Of a DNA stretch of 64,000 nt, positions 17,691 to 28,093 are shown piece by piece. Location: positions 124,001 through 188,000 of the forward strand of contig NZ_JSAK01000008.1 of the NCBI RefSeq assembly GCF_000802965.1, given 5' to 3'. The first letter of the stretch is position 1. Each line of letters starts with the position of its first letter. Origin of the DNA: Pseudomonas fluorescens (GTDB lineage Bacteria > Pseudomonadota > Gammaproteobacteria > Pseudomonadales > Pseudomonadaceae). The position numbers and the translations under genes were made by a program. Below the pieces are notes generated by a model. It had not been told where the DNA came from. It saw only the letters and a program-made list of their open reading frames with translations, and did no database searches.

Positions 17691-18941
17691 TTAGTGGGCA
17701 ACCGCAGCAGCGCCGTGTTCATCGATCAACGCACCGTTGTGGAAACGGTCGATGGAGAAAGGTGCGGCCAACGGGTGCATTTCACCCTGGGCCAGGCTTG
17801 CGGCAAACACGTTGCCCGAGCCAGGTGTAGCCTTGAAGCCGCCGGTGCCCCAACCGCAGTTGAAGAACATGTTCGGCACCGGGGTTTTCGAAATGATCGG
17901 GCAGGCATCCGGGGTGGTGTCGACGATGCCGCCCCACTGACGGTTCATGCGTACGCGGGACAGCACCGGGAACATCTCGACGATGGCCTGGATGGTGTGC
18001 TCGATCACCGGGTACGAACCACGCTGGCCGTAGCCGTTGTAGCCGTCGATACCGGCGCCGATCACCAGGTCGCCCTTGTCGGACTGGCTGATGTAGCCGT
18101 GTACGGCGTTGGACATGATCACGCTGTCGATAATCGGTTTGATCGGCTCGGACACCAGCGCTTGCAGCGGGTGGGATTCGATCGGCAGACGGAAACCGGC
18201 GAGTTTGGCCATGTGCCCGGAGTTACCGGCAGTGACCACACCGACGCGCTTGGCACCGATGAAGCCCTTGTTGGTTTCGACGCCGATGCACACGCCGTTT
18301 TCCTTGCGGAAGCCGATCACTTCGGTCTGCTGGATCAGGTCCACGCCCAAGGCGTCAGCGGCACGGGCAAAGCCCCAGGCCACGGCATCGTGACGGGCCA
18401 CGCCGCCGCGACGCTGGACGGTGGCGCCCATCACCGGGTAGCGGGTGTTTTTCGAGCAGTCGAGGTAAGGGATCTCGTCCGCCACTTGCTTGGCATCGAG
18501 CAGTTCACCGTCGACGCCGTTGAGGCGGTTGGCACTGACCCGACGCTCAGAATCACGGATGTCCTGCAGGGTGTGGCACAGGTTGTAAACGCCACGCTGG
18601 GAGAACATCACGTTGTAGTTCAGGTCCTGGGACAGACCTTCCCACAGTTTCATCGCGTGTTCGTACAGGTGCGCCGACTCGTCCCACAGGTAGTTGGAAC
18701 GAACGATGGTGGTGTTGCGCGCGGTGTTACCGCCGCCCAACCAGCCTTTCTCGACCACGGCGACGTTGGTGATACCGTGCTCCTTGGCCAGGTAGTAGGC
18801 GGTCGCCAGACCATGCCCGCCACCGCCGACGATGACCACGTCGTAGACCTTTTTCGGGGTCGGCGTGCGCCACATGCGCTGCCAGTTTTCGTGGTGGCTG
18901 AGGGAGTGTTTGAAGAGGCCGAAGCCCGAATAGCGTTGCAT
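17691..18941 (-). CDS. soxB: Sarcosine oxidase beta subunit
   Basis: A 416-residue FAD-dependent subunit with a DAO-type fold. The Rossmann motif is [20 protein letters not shown] near residue 33, followed by [17 protein letters not shown]. The conserved [20 protein letters not shown] region and the C-terminal [18 protein letters not shown] cofactor segment are present. It holds the flavin site where sarcosine is oxidised. The ATG at 18941 sits 9 bases from a GGAG site; another ATG two codons upstream is only 3 bases from it, so 18941 is preferred. Confidence 0.95.
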   Translation of the reverse strand: MQRYSGFGLFKHSLSHHENWQRMWRTPTPKKVYDVVIVGGGGHGLATAYYLAKEHGITNVAVVEKGWLGGGNTARNTTIVRSNYLWDESAHLYEHAMKLWEGLSQDLNYNVMFSQRGVYNLCHTLQDIRDSERRVSANRLNGVDGELLDAKQVADEIPYLDCSKNTRYPVMGATVQRRGGVARHDAVAWGFARAADALGVDLIQQTEVIGFRKENGVCIGVETNKGFIGAKRVGVVTAGNSGHMAKLAGFRLPIESHPLQALVSEPIKPIIDSVIMSNAVHGYISQSDKGDLVIGAGIDGYNGYGQRGSYPVIEHTIQAIVEMFPVLSRVRMNRQWGGIVDTTPDACPIISKTPVPNMFFNCGWGTGGFKATPGSGNVFAASLAQGEMHPLAAPFSIDRFHNGALIDEHGAAAVAH

Positions 18942-18964
18942 AGTCATTTACTCCAAAACCGCGC

Positions 18965-20218
<1,254 letters not shown>

Positions 20219-20406
20219 CGCGTCTCTCCCAGCGGCGGCGGTGCGCCTTTCGTCTCGGTGAGGCACGTACCTTTCGGCAGTGCCCTTTGATAGCGATGGT
20301 ATGACTGGCTTGGACAGATCAAATGCCTACGGGCGCCACGCAAAGGTGCGTTTACGACATGGCGGGAAATGGCATGCCGAACACAACTATTAAATCAGCG
20401 AGAAAC
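20219..20406 (-). promoter_or_regulatory. Upstream region of the glyA-sox operon
   Basis: About 190 bases before glyA. On the minus strand it contains ATGTCGTAAACGCACC (RC of 20344-20359), similar to the GTCGT-type half-sites seen upstream of cbcX and the dgc operon. GbdR and SouR are the known activators of this operon in P. aeruginosa; which one binds here is not shown. Confidence 0.35.
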
Positions 20407-20499
20407 CCTGTGGGAGCTGGCTTGCCAGCGATGGCGGCGTCACATCCAGCATTGATGGCGGCTGACCCACGGCTATCGCTGGCAAGCCAGCTCCCACAA
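20407..20499. repeat. REPIN, GCTGGCTTGCCAGC family
   Basis: Inverted arms TGTGGGAGCTGGCTTGCCAG and CTGGCAAGCCAGCTCCCACA flank about 50 bases between the traX-like gene and the glyA upstream region. Confidence 0.9.
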
Positions 20500-20501
20500 G
20501 G

Positions 20502-21224
20502 TCATGTGGCGATGTGGCGGACGAGCAGCAGCAGAAGGAAATGCGCGGGATAAAGGGCATACGCCCAACGCCGCATCGGGGGTGGTTTTACGCCCTGGAC
20601 ATGTCGCAACAAGAACATCCCCAGCCATGGCGCAATCAGACAAGCGACGATGGCCGGAATGGCCGCGTGGTTACCCAGCCGTGCGGCGTAATACAGCACC
20701 TGCCACTGATTGCACGCCAGACAAACCAGCCCCGGCAACAGCGCGAAATACCACGGCCGCCGGATGACCAAAAGCATCGCCAACGGCAACAACACCCCGA
20801 AGAAACCGAACATCAGTGTTTGCGTGAACAGCGCCGCCAGTAACAAGGCGACTGCCGCCAGCAACCGCGATTGCAGGGTCGGCTGCTGCCAACCTCGCGC
20901 CACCAGCAGGCCGAGGACCAAAGTGGGCATTACGTTCAGCGTGTCGAGCTCAGGAATGAACATTCGGTAAGGAATTTCACTCACGGCGCTAAATAGCAAC
21001 AACCACCCGAAATAGCGCCACTGCCCGCCCGTCGTCACCGTCGACGCGCGCGCCAGATTCGCCGCCATCGCCAGGCAGAACCACGGAAACGCCAGACGCC
21101 CCGGCACATACATCAAATCGACGGAATAACCGACATATCGCAGGTGATCGAGCACCATGCTCAGCAGCGCCAGCCACTTGAGCAAATCCAGTGCACCGTC
21201 GCGCTGCTTTAAGTGCATAGCCAT
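20502..21224 (-). CDS. TraX family membrane protein
   Basis: About 240 residues with eight or so hydrophobic segments. The N-terminal RDGALDLLKWLALLSMVLDH and YVPGRLAFPWFCLAMAANLA segments match TraX (PF05857), a family named for F-pilin acetylation but widespread in chromosomes without conjugation genes. The C-terminal YPAHFLLLLLVRH motif is also typical of acyltransferase-3-like folds. It probably modifies an envelope component, but the substrate is unknown. Three close ATGs (21218, 21224, 21230) are all possible starts; no strong ribosome site separates them. Confidence 0.8.
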   Translation of the reverse strand: MAMHLKQRDGALDLLKWLALLSMVLDHLRYVGYSVDLMYVPGRLAFPWFCLAMAANLARASTVTTGGQWRYFGWLLLFSAVSEIPYRMFIPELDTLNVMPTLVLGLLVARGWQQPTLQSRLLAAVALLLAALFTQTLMFGFFGVLLPLAMLLVIRRPWYFALLPGLVCLACNQWQVLYYAARLGNHAAIPAIVACLIAPWLGMFLLRHVQGVKPPPMRRWAYALYPAHFLLLLLVRHIAT

Positions 21225-21361
21225 GTGCATAATTGCCCGGCATCCTTGTATTTTTCTGACAGTGACATCCCGTGTGCTCCCCGGACGATCTTCGGTAAAG
21301 TGCGCACCCTCATTGACCACGAGACGCTTCACCATAGGCGTCCCGACCACGGAAGCAGGCC

Positions 21362-22402
21362 ATGACCGACAAGAGCCAACAATTCGCCAGCGACAACTAC
21401 TCCGGCATTTGCCCTGAAGCCTGGGCTGCCATGGAGCAGGCCAACCATGGCCACCAGCGCGCTTACGGCGACGACGAGTGGACCGCCCGCGCGTCCGACG
21501 ATTTCCGCAAATTGTTCGAAACCGACTGCGAAGTGTTCTTCGCCTTCAACGGCACCGCTGCCAACTCGCTGGCGCTGTCGTCGCTGTGCCAGAGTTACCA
21601 CAGCGTGATCTGCTCGGAAACCGCTCACGTCGAAACCGACGAATGCGGCGCCCCGGAATTTTTCTCCAACGGTTCCAAACTGCTGATCGCCCGCACTGAA
21701 AATGGCAAGCTGACCCCGGAATCGATCCGCGAAGTCGCGCTCAAGCGCCAGGACATCCACTACCCGAAACCCCGCGTCGTGACCCTGACCCAGGCCACCG
21801 AAGTCGGCAGCGTCTACACCCCGGACGAAATCCGCGCCATCAGTGCCACCTGCAAAGAGCTGGGCCTGAACCTGCACATGGACGGCGCACGCTTCTCCAA
21901 CGCCTGCGCATTCCTCGGCTGCTCTCCAGCGGATTTGACCTGGAAGGCCGGCGTCGATGTGTTGTGCTTCGGCGGCACGAAAAACGGCATGGCCGTGGGC
22001 GAAGCGATTCTGTTCTTCAACCACAAACTGGCCGAAGACTTCGACTATCGCTGCAAGCAGGCCGGGCAACTGGCCTCCAAGATGCGCTTCCTCTCCGCGC
22101 CTTGGGTCGGGATCCTGGAAAACGACGCCTGGCTCAAATACGCCCACCACGCCAACCACTGCGCGCAATTGCTGGCGGAACTGGTGAGCGATATTCCGGG
22201 CGTGGAACTGATGTTCCCGGTGCAGGCCAACGGCGTGTTCCTGCAACTCTCGGAACCGGCCATCGCCGCCCTGACCGCCAAGGGCTGGCGCTTCTACACC
22301 TTCATCGGCAACGGCGGCGCACGCTTCATGTGCTCGTGGGACACCGAAGAAGAACGCGTGCGTGAATTGGCCAAAGACATTCGTGAAGTAATGTCGCACT
22401 GA
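21362..22402 (+). CDS. ltaE: Low-specificity L-threonine aldolase
   Basis: A 346-residue PLP enzyme of fold type I that cleaves L-threonine and allo-threonine to glycine and acetaldehyde. Recognisable parts are NYSGICPEAWAAMEQANHGH at the N-terminus, CQSYHSVICSETAHVETDEC with the PLP-stacking His, NLHMDGARFSNA with the Asp that pairs the pyridine, and VLCFGGTKNGMAVGEAILF with the PLP Lys. It is transcribed alone and fits the glycine/serine theme of the neighbouring operon. In Pseudomonas the homologous gene lies near the sarcosine genes. Confidence 0.92.
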   Translation: MTDKSQQFASDNYSGICPEAWAAMEQANHGHQRAYGDDEWTARASDDFRKLFETDCEVFFAFNGTAANSLALSSLCQSYHSVICSETAHVETDECGAPEFFSNGSKLLIARTENGKLTPESIREVALKRQDIHYPKPRVVTLTQATEVGSVYTPDEIRAISATCKELGLNLHMDGARFSNACAFLGCSPADLTWKAGVDVLCFGGTKNGMAVGEAILFFNHKLAEDFDYRCKQAGQLASKMRFLSAPWVGILENDAWLKYAHHANHCAQLLAELVSDIPGVELMFPVQANGVFLQLSEPAIAALTAKGWRFYTFIGNGGARFMCSWDTEEERVRELAKDIREVMSH

Positions 22403-22427
22403 TTTCCCGCAACCTACGCCGATCCCC

Positions 22428-22556
22428 GTGGCGAGGGAGCTTGCTCTCGCTCGGGGGCGCAGCCGCCGTAAAACCCGCCATGCGGTCTGCCTGACAGACC
22501 GCATTTTCAGACGTTGGGTCTGCTTCGCAGCCCAGCGGGAGCAAGCTCCCTCGCCC
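22428..22556. repeat. REPIN, GAGGGAGCTTGCTCCC family
   Basis: Inverted arms GTGGCGAGGGAGCTTGCTCT and GGGAGCAAGCTCCCTCGCCC flank about 80 bases between ltaE and the SDR gene. Confidence 0.88.
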
Positions 22557-22637
22557 CAATGACCTTATGCGCCTGAAGACATCGTCTACATTGTTTGTCG
22601 AGCCTCCGCTCACATAACAATAAGCAGGAGCGTACGC

Positions 22638-23462
22638 ATGTCATTGCAAGGCAAAACCCTGTTCATTACCGGCGCCAGTCGCGGGATTGGTCGTGAGATC
22701 GCGCTGCGGGCCGCGCGTGACGGGGCCAATATCGTGATTGCAGCGAAAAGCGCCTCGCCGCATCCCAAGTTACCCGGCACGATTTTCAGCGTGGCCCAGG
22801 AAGTCGAAGCCGCCGGCGGCAAGGCGCTGGCCCTGCAAGTGGATGTGCGCGATGAAGACGCCGTGCATCAGGCCTTGGCTCAGGCCAACGAACATTTCGG
22901 CGGCATCGATGCGCTGGTCAACAACGCCGGGGCCATCAAGTTGACCGGGGTCCAGCACGTTGAACTCAAGCGCTTCGACCTCATGCACCAGATCAACACC
23001 CGCGCCGTGCTGCTGTGCAGTCAGGCCGCGCTGCCCTTTCTGAAAAAGTCCGGCGGACACATCCTTAATCTCTCGCCACCGCTGAATCTCGCCACCAAGT
23101 GGTTCGCCCAATACAGCCCGTACACCGTGACCAAATACGGCATGAGCATGCTGACCCTGGGCATGAGCGAGGAATTCAAGAATTACGGGATCAGCGTCAA
23201 TTCGCTGTGGCCGCAGACCATGATTGCCACGGCGGCGATCGAGTTTCAGCTAGGGTCACGGGAGTCGTTCAAGCATGCGCGAACGCCGGCGATCATGGCT
23301 GATGCGGCGCACATCATTCTGAGTAGCGCGAATCGCAGCCTGACCGGGCGGTTGCTGATTGATGAGGAAGTTTTGCGGGAGAACGGCGTGACCGGGTTCG
23401 ATCACTACCGATTTGAACCCGACAGCGACGACAAGCTGATGCCTGACCTGTTTATCGACTGA
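22638..23462 (+). CDS. SDR family oxidoreductase (HSDL2-like)
   Basis: A 274-residue short-chain dehydrogenase. The cofactor loop is ITGASRGIGREIAL (T-G-x3-G-x-G), followed by VNNAGAIKL (NNAG) and the catalytic Ser-Tyr-Lys set in LNLSPPLN and YSPYTVTKYGMSM (YxxxK). The AAKSASPHPKLPGTIFSVAQ insertion is typical of the bacterial and mitochondrial HSDL2-like subgroup. The expected reaction is NADP-dependent oxidation of a hydroxyacyl or alcohol substrate; the actual substrate is not readable. AGCAGGAG lies just before the ATG. It stands alone between two REPINs. Confidence 0.88.
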   Translation: MSLQGKTLFITGASRGIGREIALRAARDGANIVIAAKSASPHPKLPGTIFSVAQEVEAAGGKALALQVDVRDEDAVHQALAQANEHFGGIDALVNNAGAIKLTGVQHVELKRFDLMHQINTRAVLLCSQAALPFLKKSGGHILNLSPPLNLATKWFAQYSPYTVTKYGMSMLTLGMSEEFKNYGISVNSLWPQTMIATAAIEFQLGSRESFKHARTPAIMADAAHIILSSANRSLTGRLLIDEEVLRENGVTGFDHYRFEPDSDDKLMPDLFID

Positions 23463-23471
23463 ACGCATTCC

Positions 23472-23564
23472 CCTGTAGGAGCTGTCGAGTGAAACGAGGC
23501 TGCGATCTTTTGATCTTAAAAAAATCAAGATCAAAAGATCGCAGCCTTCGGCAGCTCCTACAGG
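23472..23564. repeat. REPIN, GCTGCCGAAGGC family
   Basis: Right arm GATCGCAGCCTTCGGCAGC is standard; the left arm reads GCTGTCGAGTGAAACGAGGC, a diverged version. Inner arms GATCTTTTGATCTT/AAGATCAAAAGATC are intact. Lies between convergent SDR and gbcB genes. Confidence 0.85.
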
Positions 23565-23574
23565 GGTTAGGTGT

Positions 23575-24675
23575 TTAGAAATCGATGCGAACGTCGCCCT
23601 TCGGCACGCTGCAGCACGACAGGATGTACCCTTCGGCCTCGTCTTCCTCGGTGATCCCGCCGTTGTGTTCCATCTCCACTTCGCCGCCCAGTTTCAACAC
23701 TTTGCAGGTTCCGCAAATGCCCATGCCACAGGCCTTCGGAATCAGCAGACCGGCCTTGGAAGCCGCCGCATGAACGGTCTCGCCCGGCGCCACGCGAATG
23801 CTCTTGCCGGAAGCGATGAACTCGACTTGATGCAGATCCGCCGCATCGACTTCCGGGGCATCGGCGGCTTGTTCGGCTTGTTCCACGGCGTCGGCGCGGG
23901 CTTCTGGCGGCGTCGCGCCAAACGACTCCTCGTGATAGCGCTTCATGTCGAAGCCAGCGCTCTCCAGCAGGCGCTTCACCGCGTTCATGTACGGCGTCGG
24001 GCCGCAGCAGAACACTTCGCGCTCAAGGAAGTCCGGCACCATCAGTTCCAGCATCTTGTGGTTCAGGTAACCGCGATAACCGGCCCACGGCTCGCCCAGA
24101 CCATGCTTCTCGCAGATCAGGTGCAGGCTGAAGTTGTCGATCCGCGACGCCATGTGTTCCAGCTCGCGGTGGTAGATGATGTCTTTGGGCGAACGGGCGC
24201 TGTGGATAAACGTCATGTCGACGTTGCCGTTGGTGTCGTAGAACCAGCGCGCCATGGACATGCATGGGGTGATCCCTACGCCGCCGCTCAGGTACAGCAC
24301 TTTCGGGCTCGGGAAGTCGATGGCGTTGAACAACCCGACCGGGCCGTGTACCGCCAGCTCCTGGCCTTCGTGCAGGGTGTCGTGCAACCAGTTCGAGACC
24401 TTGCCACCCGGCACGCGCTTGATCGTCACCGAGAAGCTGTACGGCACCGACGGCGAGCTGGAAATAGTGTACGAGCGCATGATCGGCTGGCCTTCAATCT
24501 CCAGCTCCAGCGTGACGAACTGCCCCGGTTTGAAGAAGAACAGGATTGGCTGATCGGCCATAAAGCAGAAGGTGCGCACATCCCAGGTTTCCTGGATGAC
24601 TTTGACGCAACGGACGATGTGCCGACCATTGGCCCAGGTCTGGGTGGTTACCGGGTTCAGGAAGCTGTTGGACAT
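23575..24675 (-). CDS. gbcB: Glycine betaine demethylase reductase subunit GbcB
   Basis: A 366-residue reductase. Order: FAD domain (MRSYTISSSPSVPYSFSVTI near residues 68-88), NAD domain (VLYLSGGVGITPCMSMARWF and FCCGPTPYMNAVKRLLESAG), an acidic linker (AVEQAEQAADAPEVDAAD), and a C-terminal plant-type 2Fe-2S ferredoxin with ACGMGICGTC and a distal ILSCCS cysteine. It passes electrons from NADH to the Rieske oxygenase GbcA, which removes one methyl from glycine betaine. It is divergent from gbcA across about 300 bases. Start 24675 drops a 22-residue extension with no homology. Confidence 0.95.
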   Translation of the reverse strand: MSNSFLNPVTTQTWANGRHIVRCVKVIQETWDVRTFCFMADQPILFFFKPGQFVTLELEIEGQPIMRSYTISSSPSVPYSFSVTIKRVPGGKVSNWLHDTLHEGQELAVHGPVGLFNAIDFPSPKVLYLSGGVGITPCMSMARWFYDTNGNVDMTFIHSARSPKDIIYHRELEHMASRIDNFSLHLICEKHGLGEPWAGYRGYLNHKMLELMVPDFLEREVFCCGPTPYMNAVKRLLESAGFDMKRYHEESFGATPPEARADAVEQAEQAADAPEVDAADLHQVEFIASGKSIRVAPGETVHAAASKAGLLIPKACGMGICGTCKVLKLGGEVEMEHNGGITEEDEAEGYILSCCSVPKGDVRIDF

Positions 24676-24971
24676 GCTGATCTCCACGGCCGACTGTCGG
24701 CCTTCATGTTGGCGATTCTGCGTATAGCGCGAACCACCCATTTACCTATCTGCGACATTCACATGCTTATCGCGACCAGCCCCCAACTACCGGGGGTTGC
24801 GCGTCGGGAACAGATTGCATCATGTCGCCCATGGATAAGGTTCTGGCCAGCGCCGGCCCCACACTCGCCCCATACCAAGACACATTCCTTACACCTTGCG
24901 TAGCAACCCGAAGCAGCACACCTGATTAGCCACTTTCGCCGGCCACGCAGATGGCCATGAGGATTAAATCG
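24676..24971. promoter_or_regulatory. Divergent gbcB/gbcA regulatory region
   Basis: A 296-base region between divergent genes. TGTCGCAGAT on the minus strand (24748-24757) is identical to a site upstream of the dgc operon (36786-36795); a second GTCGC lies 20 bases away at 24772-24776. GbdR activates gbcA and gbcB in P. aeruginosa. These sites are candidates for it; binding is inferred. Confidence 0.4.
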
Positions 24972-26267
24972 ATGGACGTCACTACTACCCTGAGCCTGGG
25001 CGATCCGCTGGAACCCGCACGCAAGGCCACCGCGCAGATGCTGCAAGAGCGCGAGCGCACGTTCTCCCTGCCACAGCCGTTCTACTCGGACGAGCGCCTG
25101 TTTGATATCGACATGCAGGAGATTTTCCAGAAAGAGTGGTTGATCGCCGGCATGACCTGCGAGATCCCGACCAAGGGCAACTACCTGACGCTTCAGGTCG
25201 GCAAGAACCCGATCATCGTGATTCGCGGCGCCGAAGGTGTAGTGCACGCATTCCATAACGTCTGCCGCCACCGTGGCTCGCGCCTGTGCACCAGCGAAAA
25301 AGGCAAGGTCGCCAAACTGGTCTGCCACTACCACCAGTGGACGTACGAACTCGACGGTCGCCTGCTGTTCGCCGGCACCGAAATGGGCGCCGACTTCGAC
25401 ATGAAGCAGTACGGCCTCAAACCGGTGAACGTGAAGACCGCCGGCGGCTACATCTTCATCAGCCTGGCGGAAAATCCGCCGGCCATCGATGACTTCCTGT
25501 CGACGCTCAGCCATTACATGGAACCGTACGACATGGAAAACACCAAGGTGGCGATCACCACCACCTTGATGGAAAAGGCCAACTGGAAACTGGTGCTGGA
25601 AAACAACCGCGAGTGCTATCACTGCAACGCGTCGCACCCGGAACTGCTGAAAACCCTGCTGGAATGGGACGACGTCACCGACCCGCGCGCCGACCAGGCG
25701 TTCAAGGACCACGTGGCCGCCTCCGCCGCTGCCTGGGAAGCCGAGAAGATCCCTTACGCCCACGCCAGTTTCGGCCTGCGTAACCGCATCGTGCGCATGC
25801 CGCTGCTCAAGGGCACCGTGTCGATGACCCTGGACGGAAAACAGGGCTGCGCCAAACTCATGGGCCGCATCAAGAACCCGGACCTCGGTTCGATGCGCAT
25901 CCTGCACCTGCCGCACTCGTGGAACCACTGCATGGGCGACCACATCATCGTGTTCACCGTGTGGCCGATCAGCGCCCAGGAAACCATGGTCACCACCAAG
26001 TGGATCGTGCACAAGGACGCGGTCGAAGGCGTCGACTACGACGTGGAGCGCATGCGCCAGGTCTGGGATGCCACCAACGACCAGGACCGTCGCCTGGCCG
26101 AAGAGAACCAGCGCGGGATCAACTCCACTGCGTATCAGCCGGGGCCTTATTCCAAGACCTATGAGTTCGGTGTGGTGAACTTTGTGGATTGGTACAGCGA
26201 GCGTCTGTTGAGCAATCTGGGGGCTGAGCCAGCGCCTTATCTCAAAGGGGTTCCGGTTAGCGGCTAA
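24972..26267 (+). CDS. gbcA: Glycine betaine demethylase Rieske oxygenase GbcA
   Basis: A 431-residue oxygenase alpha subunit. The Rieske centre ligands are in NVCRHRGSRLC and LVCHYHQWTYELDG (C-x-H ... C-x2-H). The catalytic domain has the mononuclear-iron region LVLENNRECYHCNASHPELL (E/D-x-H-x4-H type) near residue 215. It converts glycine betaine to dimethylglycine plus formaldehyde using O2 and electrons from GbcB. The ATG at 24972 is preceded by GAGGATTAAATCG. The next feature downstream is a REPIN and then the DnaA-box region, so it is transcribed alone. Confidence 0.96.
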   Translation: MDVTTTLSLGDPLEPARKATAQMLQERERTFSLPQPFYSDERLFDIDMQEIFQKEWLIAGMTCEIPTKGNYLTLQVGKNPIIVIRGAEGVVHAFHNVCRHRGSRLCTSEKGKVAKLVCHYHQWTYELDGRLLFAGTEMGADFDMKQYGLKPVNVKTAGGYIFISLAENPPAIDDFLSTLSHYMEPYDMENTKVAITTTLMEKANWKLVLENNRECYHCNASHPELLKTLLEWDDVTDPRADQAFKDHVAASAAAWEAEKIPYAHASFGLRNRIVRMPLLKGTVSMTLDGKQGCAKLMGRIKNPDLGSMRILHLPHSWNHCMGDHIIVFTVWPISAQETMVTTKWIVHKDAVEGVDYDVERMRQVWDATNDQDRRLAEENQRGINSTAYQPGPYSKTYEFGVVNFVDWYSERLLSNLGAEPAPYLKGVPVSG

Positions 26268-26278
26268 AAATCAAAAGC

Positions 26279-26366
26279 ATCGCGAGCAAGCTTGCTCCTT
26301 GGTTTGGGTCGTTCACAGAATGTGTGTACCACTCAGGTTATTTGTAGGAGCAAGCTTGCTCGCGAT
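26279..26366. repeat. REPIN, AGCAAGCTTGCTCGCG family
   Basis: Inverted arms ATCGCGAGCAAGCTTGCTCC and GGAGCAAGCTTGCTCGCGAT lie about 45 bases apart, just after gbcA. Confidence 0.9.
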
Positions 26367-26642
26367 AGCGTCAATCCTCGCAATACATCCCCATCTGACT
26401 CGCCACTAATTTAGAACTGTACGAAATATGACCTATTCCGTTCAGCGCTATGTCCTGCGCGCCTCTCAGCCTTCCGCAAACAAGTTATCCACACCTCCAC
26501 CCACAGCAAATGGGGACAAGTGTGGAAAGGCTGAAAACTTTCTCCACAGAAACCGAAGAAAATCCGTGACTTATCCAGAATTAACGTTTTCAACAGCGAC
26601 TGATCATTAATTGATCAAACCGCTACAACTCACGGATTTAGT

Positions 26643-26700
26643 GGCCTGCAGAGGATCGCGAACACCTTATCCACAGAAGCGCCAACAGACTTTGGGTACA
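26643..26700 (+). repeat. DnaA-box repeat unit 1
   Basis: Begins GGCCTGCA, then ...GCGAACACC, the DnaA box, and GAAGCGCCAACAGA-CTTTGGGTACAA. Shares order and sequence with the units at 26825 and 26987. Confidence 0.7.
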
Positions 26701-26824
26701 ACTTCGGCGTCTCTGTGGAAAACCGTTGAAAGCCGCGAATTTTCTACGCCTGCGGAGGTTTTACCCGCTCGAAACGACACTTTGGTCAAGTTTTAACCAG
26801 AAGTCTGAAAGGCTCGATTCATAA

Positions 26825-26884
26825 GGCCTGCAACGGTAAGCGAACATCTTATCCACAGAAGCGCCAACAGAGATTGGGGGCAAG
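26825..26884 (+). repeat. DnaA-box repeat unit 2
   Basis: Begins GGCCTGCA 182 bases after unit 1, then ...GCGAACATC, the DnaA box, and GAAGCGCCAACAGA-GATTGGGGGCAAG. Confidence 0.7.
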
Positions 26885-26986
26885 TATGAACACCCAGAAC
26901 CCTTTCCCCTCAGGAAAAAGCATTGGAAAACCGCAAGTTACGCTGGTTGTTTTTTGATCTAACGCTTACGGGCCGCGGTTTGCATG

Positions 26987-27045
26987 GGCCGTAGCGAGGG
27001 GCAAACATGTTATCCACAGAAGCGCTAACAGGGATTGTGGGTAAA
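26987..27045 (+). repeat. DnaA-box repeat unit 3
   Basis: Begins GGCCGTAG, then ...GGGCAAACATG, the DnaA box, and GAAGCGCTAACAGG-GATTGTGGGTAAA. More diverged than units 1 and 2. The box at 26485 has a weaker version of the same downstream half (CCCACAG-CAAATGGGGACAAG). Confidence 0.65.
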
Positions 27046-27166
27046 CAGCTCGGGCAACGCTGAAAATCATCAACCTCGGTTCAAGCAGGATCGACCCGTC
27101 TTCAACCGGGTATCGCGCATTGATCCAGACGACCAGCGCACAGTAAAAATGAGCTCAACGAAATCT

Positions 27167-27958
27167 TTAACTCCTGACATTCATGGCTGCAAGTGTTAGA
27201 GAAACCTGTGTTAGAGACTTCTCATCGACCACATTAGGGACCGATGGAGAATCTCCTAAACCCATGATATTTGCGACGTTATTCTTTACCGTTTGCCACA
27301 AAATGTTGTTCGTGTATGCGTTCTTGAGCGCAACAGCTCCGCGCGTCGCCGCACCAGCCAACAACGCTGTTGTCCCGGCAGCGCTGACATAGGCTCCTGC
27401 GGAGTATCCCGCTATCTGCATGGCTGCTCCGACAGCACTGCCAACGGAACCGGCGAGACTGACACGGGTAGCGCCTAAAGCCACTCCTGAAACCTTGGGC
27501 CCCAGGATCATGCCAATCGGAACCACCGAGTGCAGCGCGACGGTCAGGCCTCGCTGAACCAATGGAAGAAGAGTCCATTGACCCGTTGGATCCGTGAAGT
27601 TGACAGGATCGCCCTGACAATAGGCATAGGCATTCACCCCACCCTTCCCAAACGGACTCAACCGATCCGGGCTGTGAAACCGCATCAGCAACGGGTTATA
27701 GACGCGATAGCCATTGCCCAGGTGATACCACCCGGTTGATTGCTCCTTGAGCTGCCCATTGAATCCCAGATGCGTCGCTGCCTGGCTAACGCCACTCTGC
27801 AAACCATGGGGGGAATAAACGAAGGGATTCGAACCACGCTGATCCAGTTCGCCGAGAACGCTTTGCTGCACGTCGCTGGTCAGCAACAGGATTCGGGAGT
27901 ACAGCGGCGCTGCTGCGGGCGAGTGCTTTACACATTGAATCGAGAGGGAGTTGGGCAT
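27167..27958 (-). CDS. Orphan RHS-core protein 3 with hydrophobic tail
   Basis: About 263 residues from MPNSLSIQCVK; a ribosome site (AAGGA) lies 8 bases upstream, while the longer TTG start at 28018 lacks one. The core is FVYSPHGLQSG ... GWYHLGNGYRVYNPLLMRFH ... SPFGKGGVNAYAYCQGDPVN, ending at DPTGQW. The tail of about 130 residues is hydrophobic and Gly/Ala-rich (VPIGMILGPKVSGVALGATR, GAAMQIAGYSAGAYVSAAGT), with two or three possible membrane segments, then a polar end. No N-terminal shell, secretion signal or immunity gene is evident. Membrane insertion of the tail is possible but not shown. Confidence 0.75.
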   Translation of the reverse strand: MPNSLSIQCVKHSPAAAPLYSRILLLTSDVQQSVLGELDQRGSNPFVYSPHGLQSGVSQAATHLGFNGQLKEQSTGWYHLGNGYRVYNPLLMRFHSPDRLSPFGKGGVNAYAYCQGDPVNFTDPTGQWTLLPLVQRGLTVALHSVVPIGMILGPKVSGVALGATRVSLAGSVGSAVGAAMQIAGYSAGAYVSAAGTTALLAGAATRGAVALKNAYTNNILWQTVKNNVANIMGLGDSPSVPNVVDEKSLTQVSLTLAAMNVRS

Positions 27959-28093
27959 CGACAGCGTCCTTGAGAAGACCTGAATAACCCGCCATGCCTG
28001 TCTGTTTCTGGCCCGCAAAACGCCGCCTGGCCCTGCTGGTGAAGGAGGGTATTAACTCTGCGATACCCTAACAAACAAACTGCAACGCCAACA

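Larger units (their letters stand above)
26485..27044. promoter_or_regulatory. Cluster of four perfect DnaA boxes away from dnaA
   Basis: TTATCCACA occurs at 26485-26493, 26667-26675, 26849-26857 and 27010-27018, all on the plus strand and 161-182 bases apart. Weaker boxes are TTCTCCACA (26540), TTATCCAGA (26571), and on the minus strand TTTTCCACA (26714-26722) and TTACCCACA (27036-27044). An AT-rich palindrome TGATCA-TTAAT-TGATCA lies at 26601-26617. No dnaA, dnaN, rpmH or partition gene is near, so this is not a standard oriC. A DnaA-titrating or DnaA-reactivating site (datA/DARS-like), or an iteron-like remnant, are possible readings. The 900 bases from 26268 to 27166 hold no convincing gene. 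Confidence 0.65.

Noticed and set aside
26428..26796. Two short plus-strand frames in the DnaA-box region
   Set aside because: Composition is not protein-like, they lack ribosome sites, and the DNA is better explained by the box repeats.
26485..27044. Chromosomal replication origin
   Set aside because: Neighbours are gbcA and an RHS gene rather than dnaA, dnaN, rpmH or gidA, and no clear AT-rich 13-mer array is seen. I kept it as a DnaA-box cluster only.
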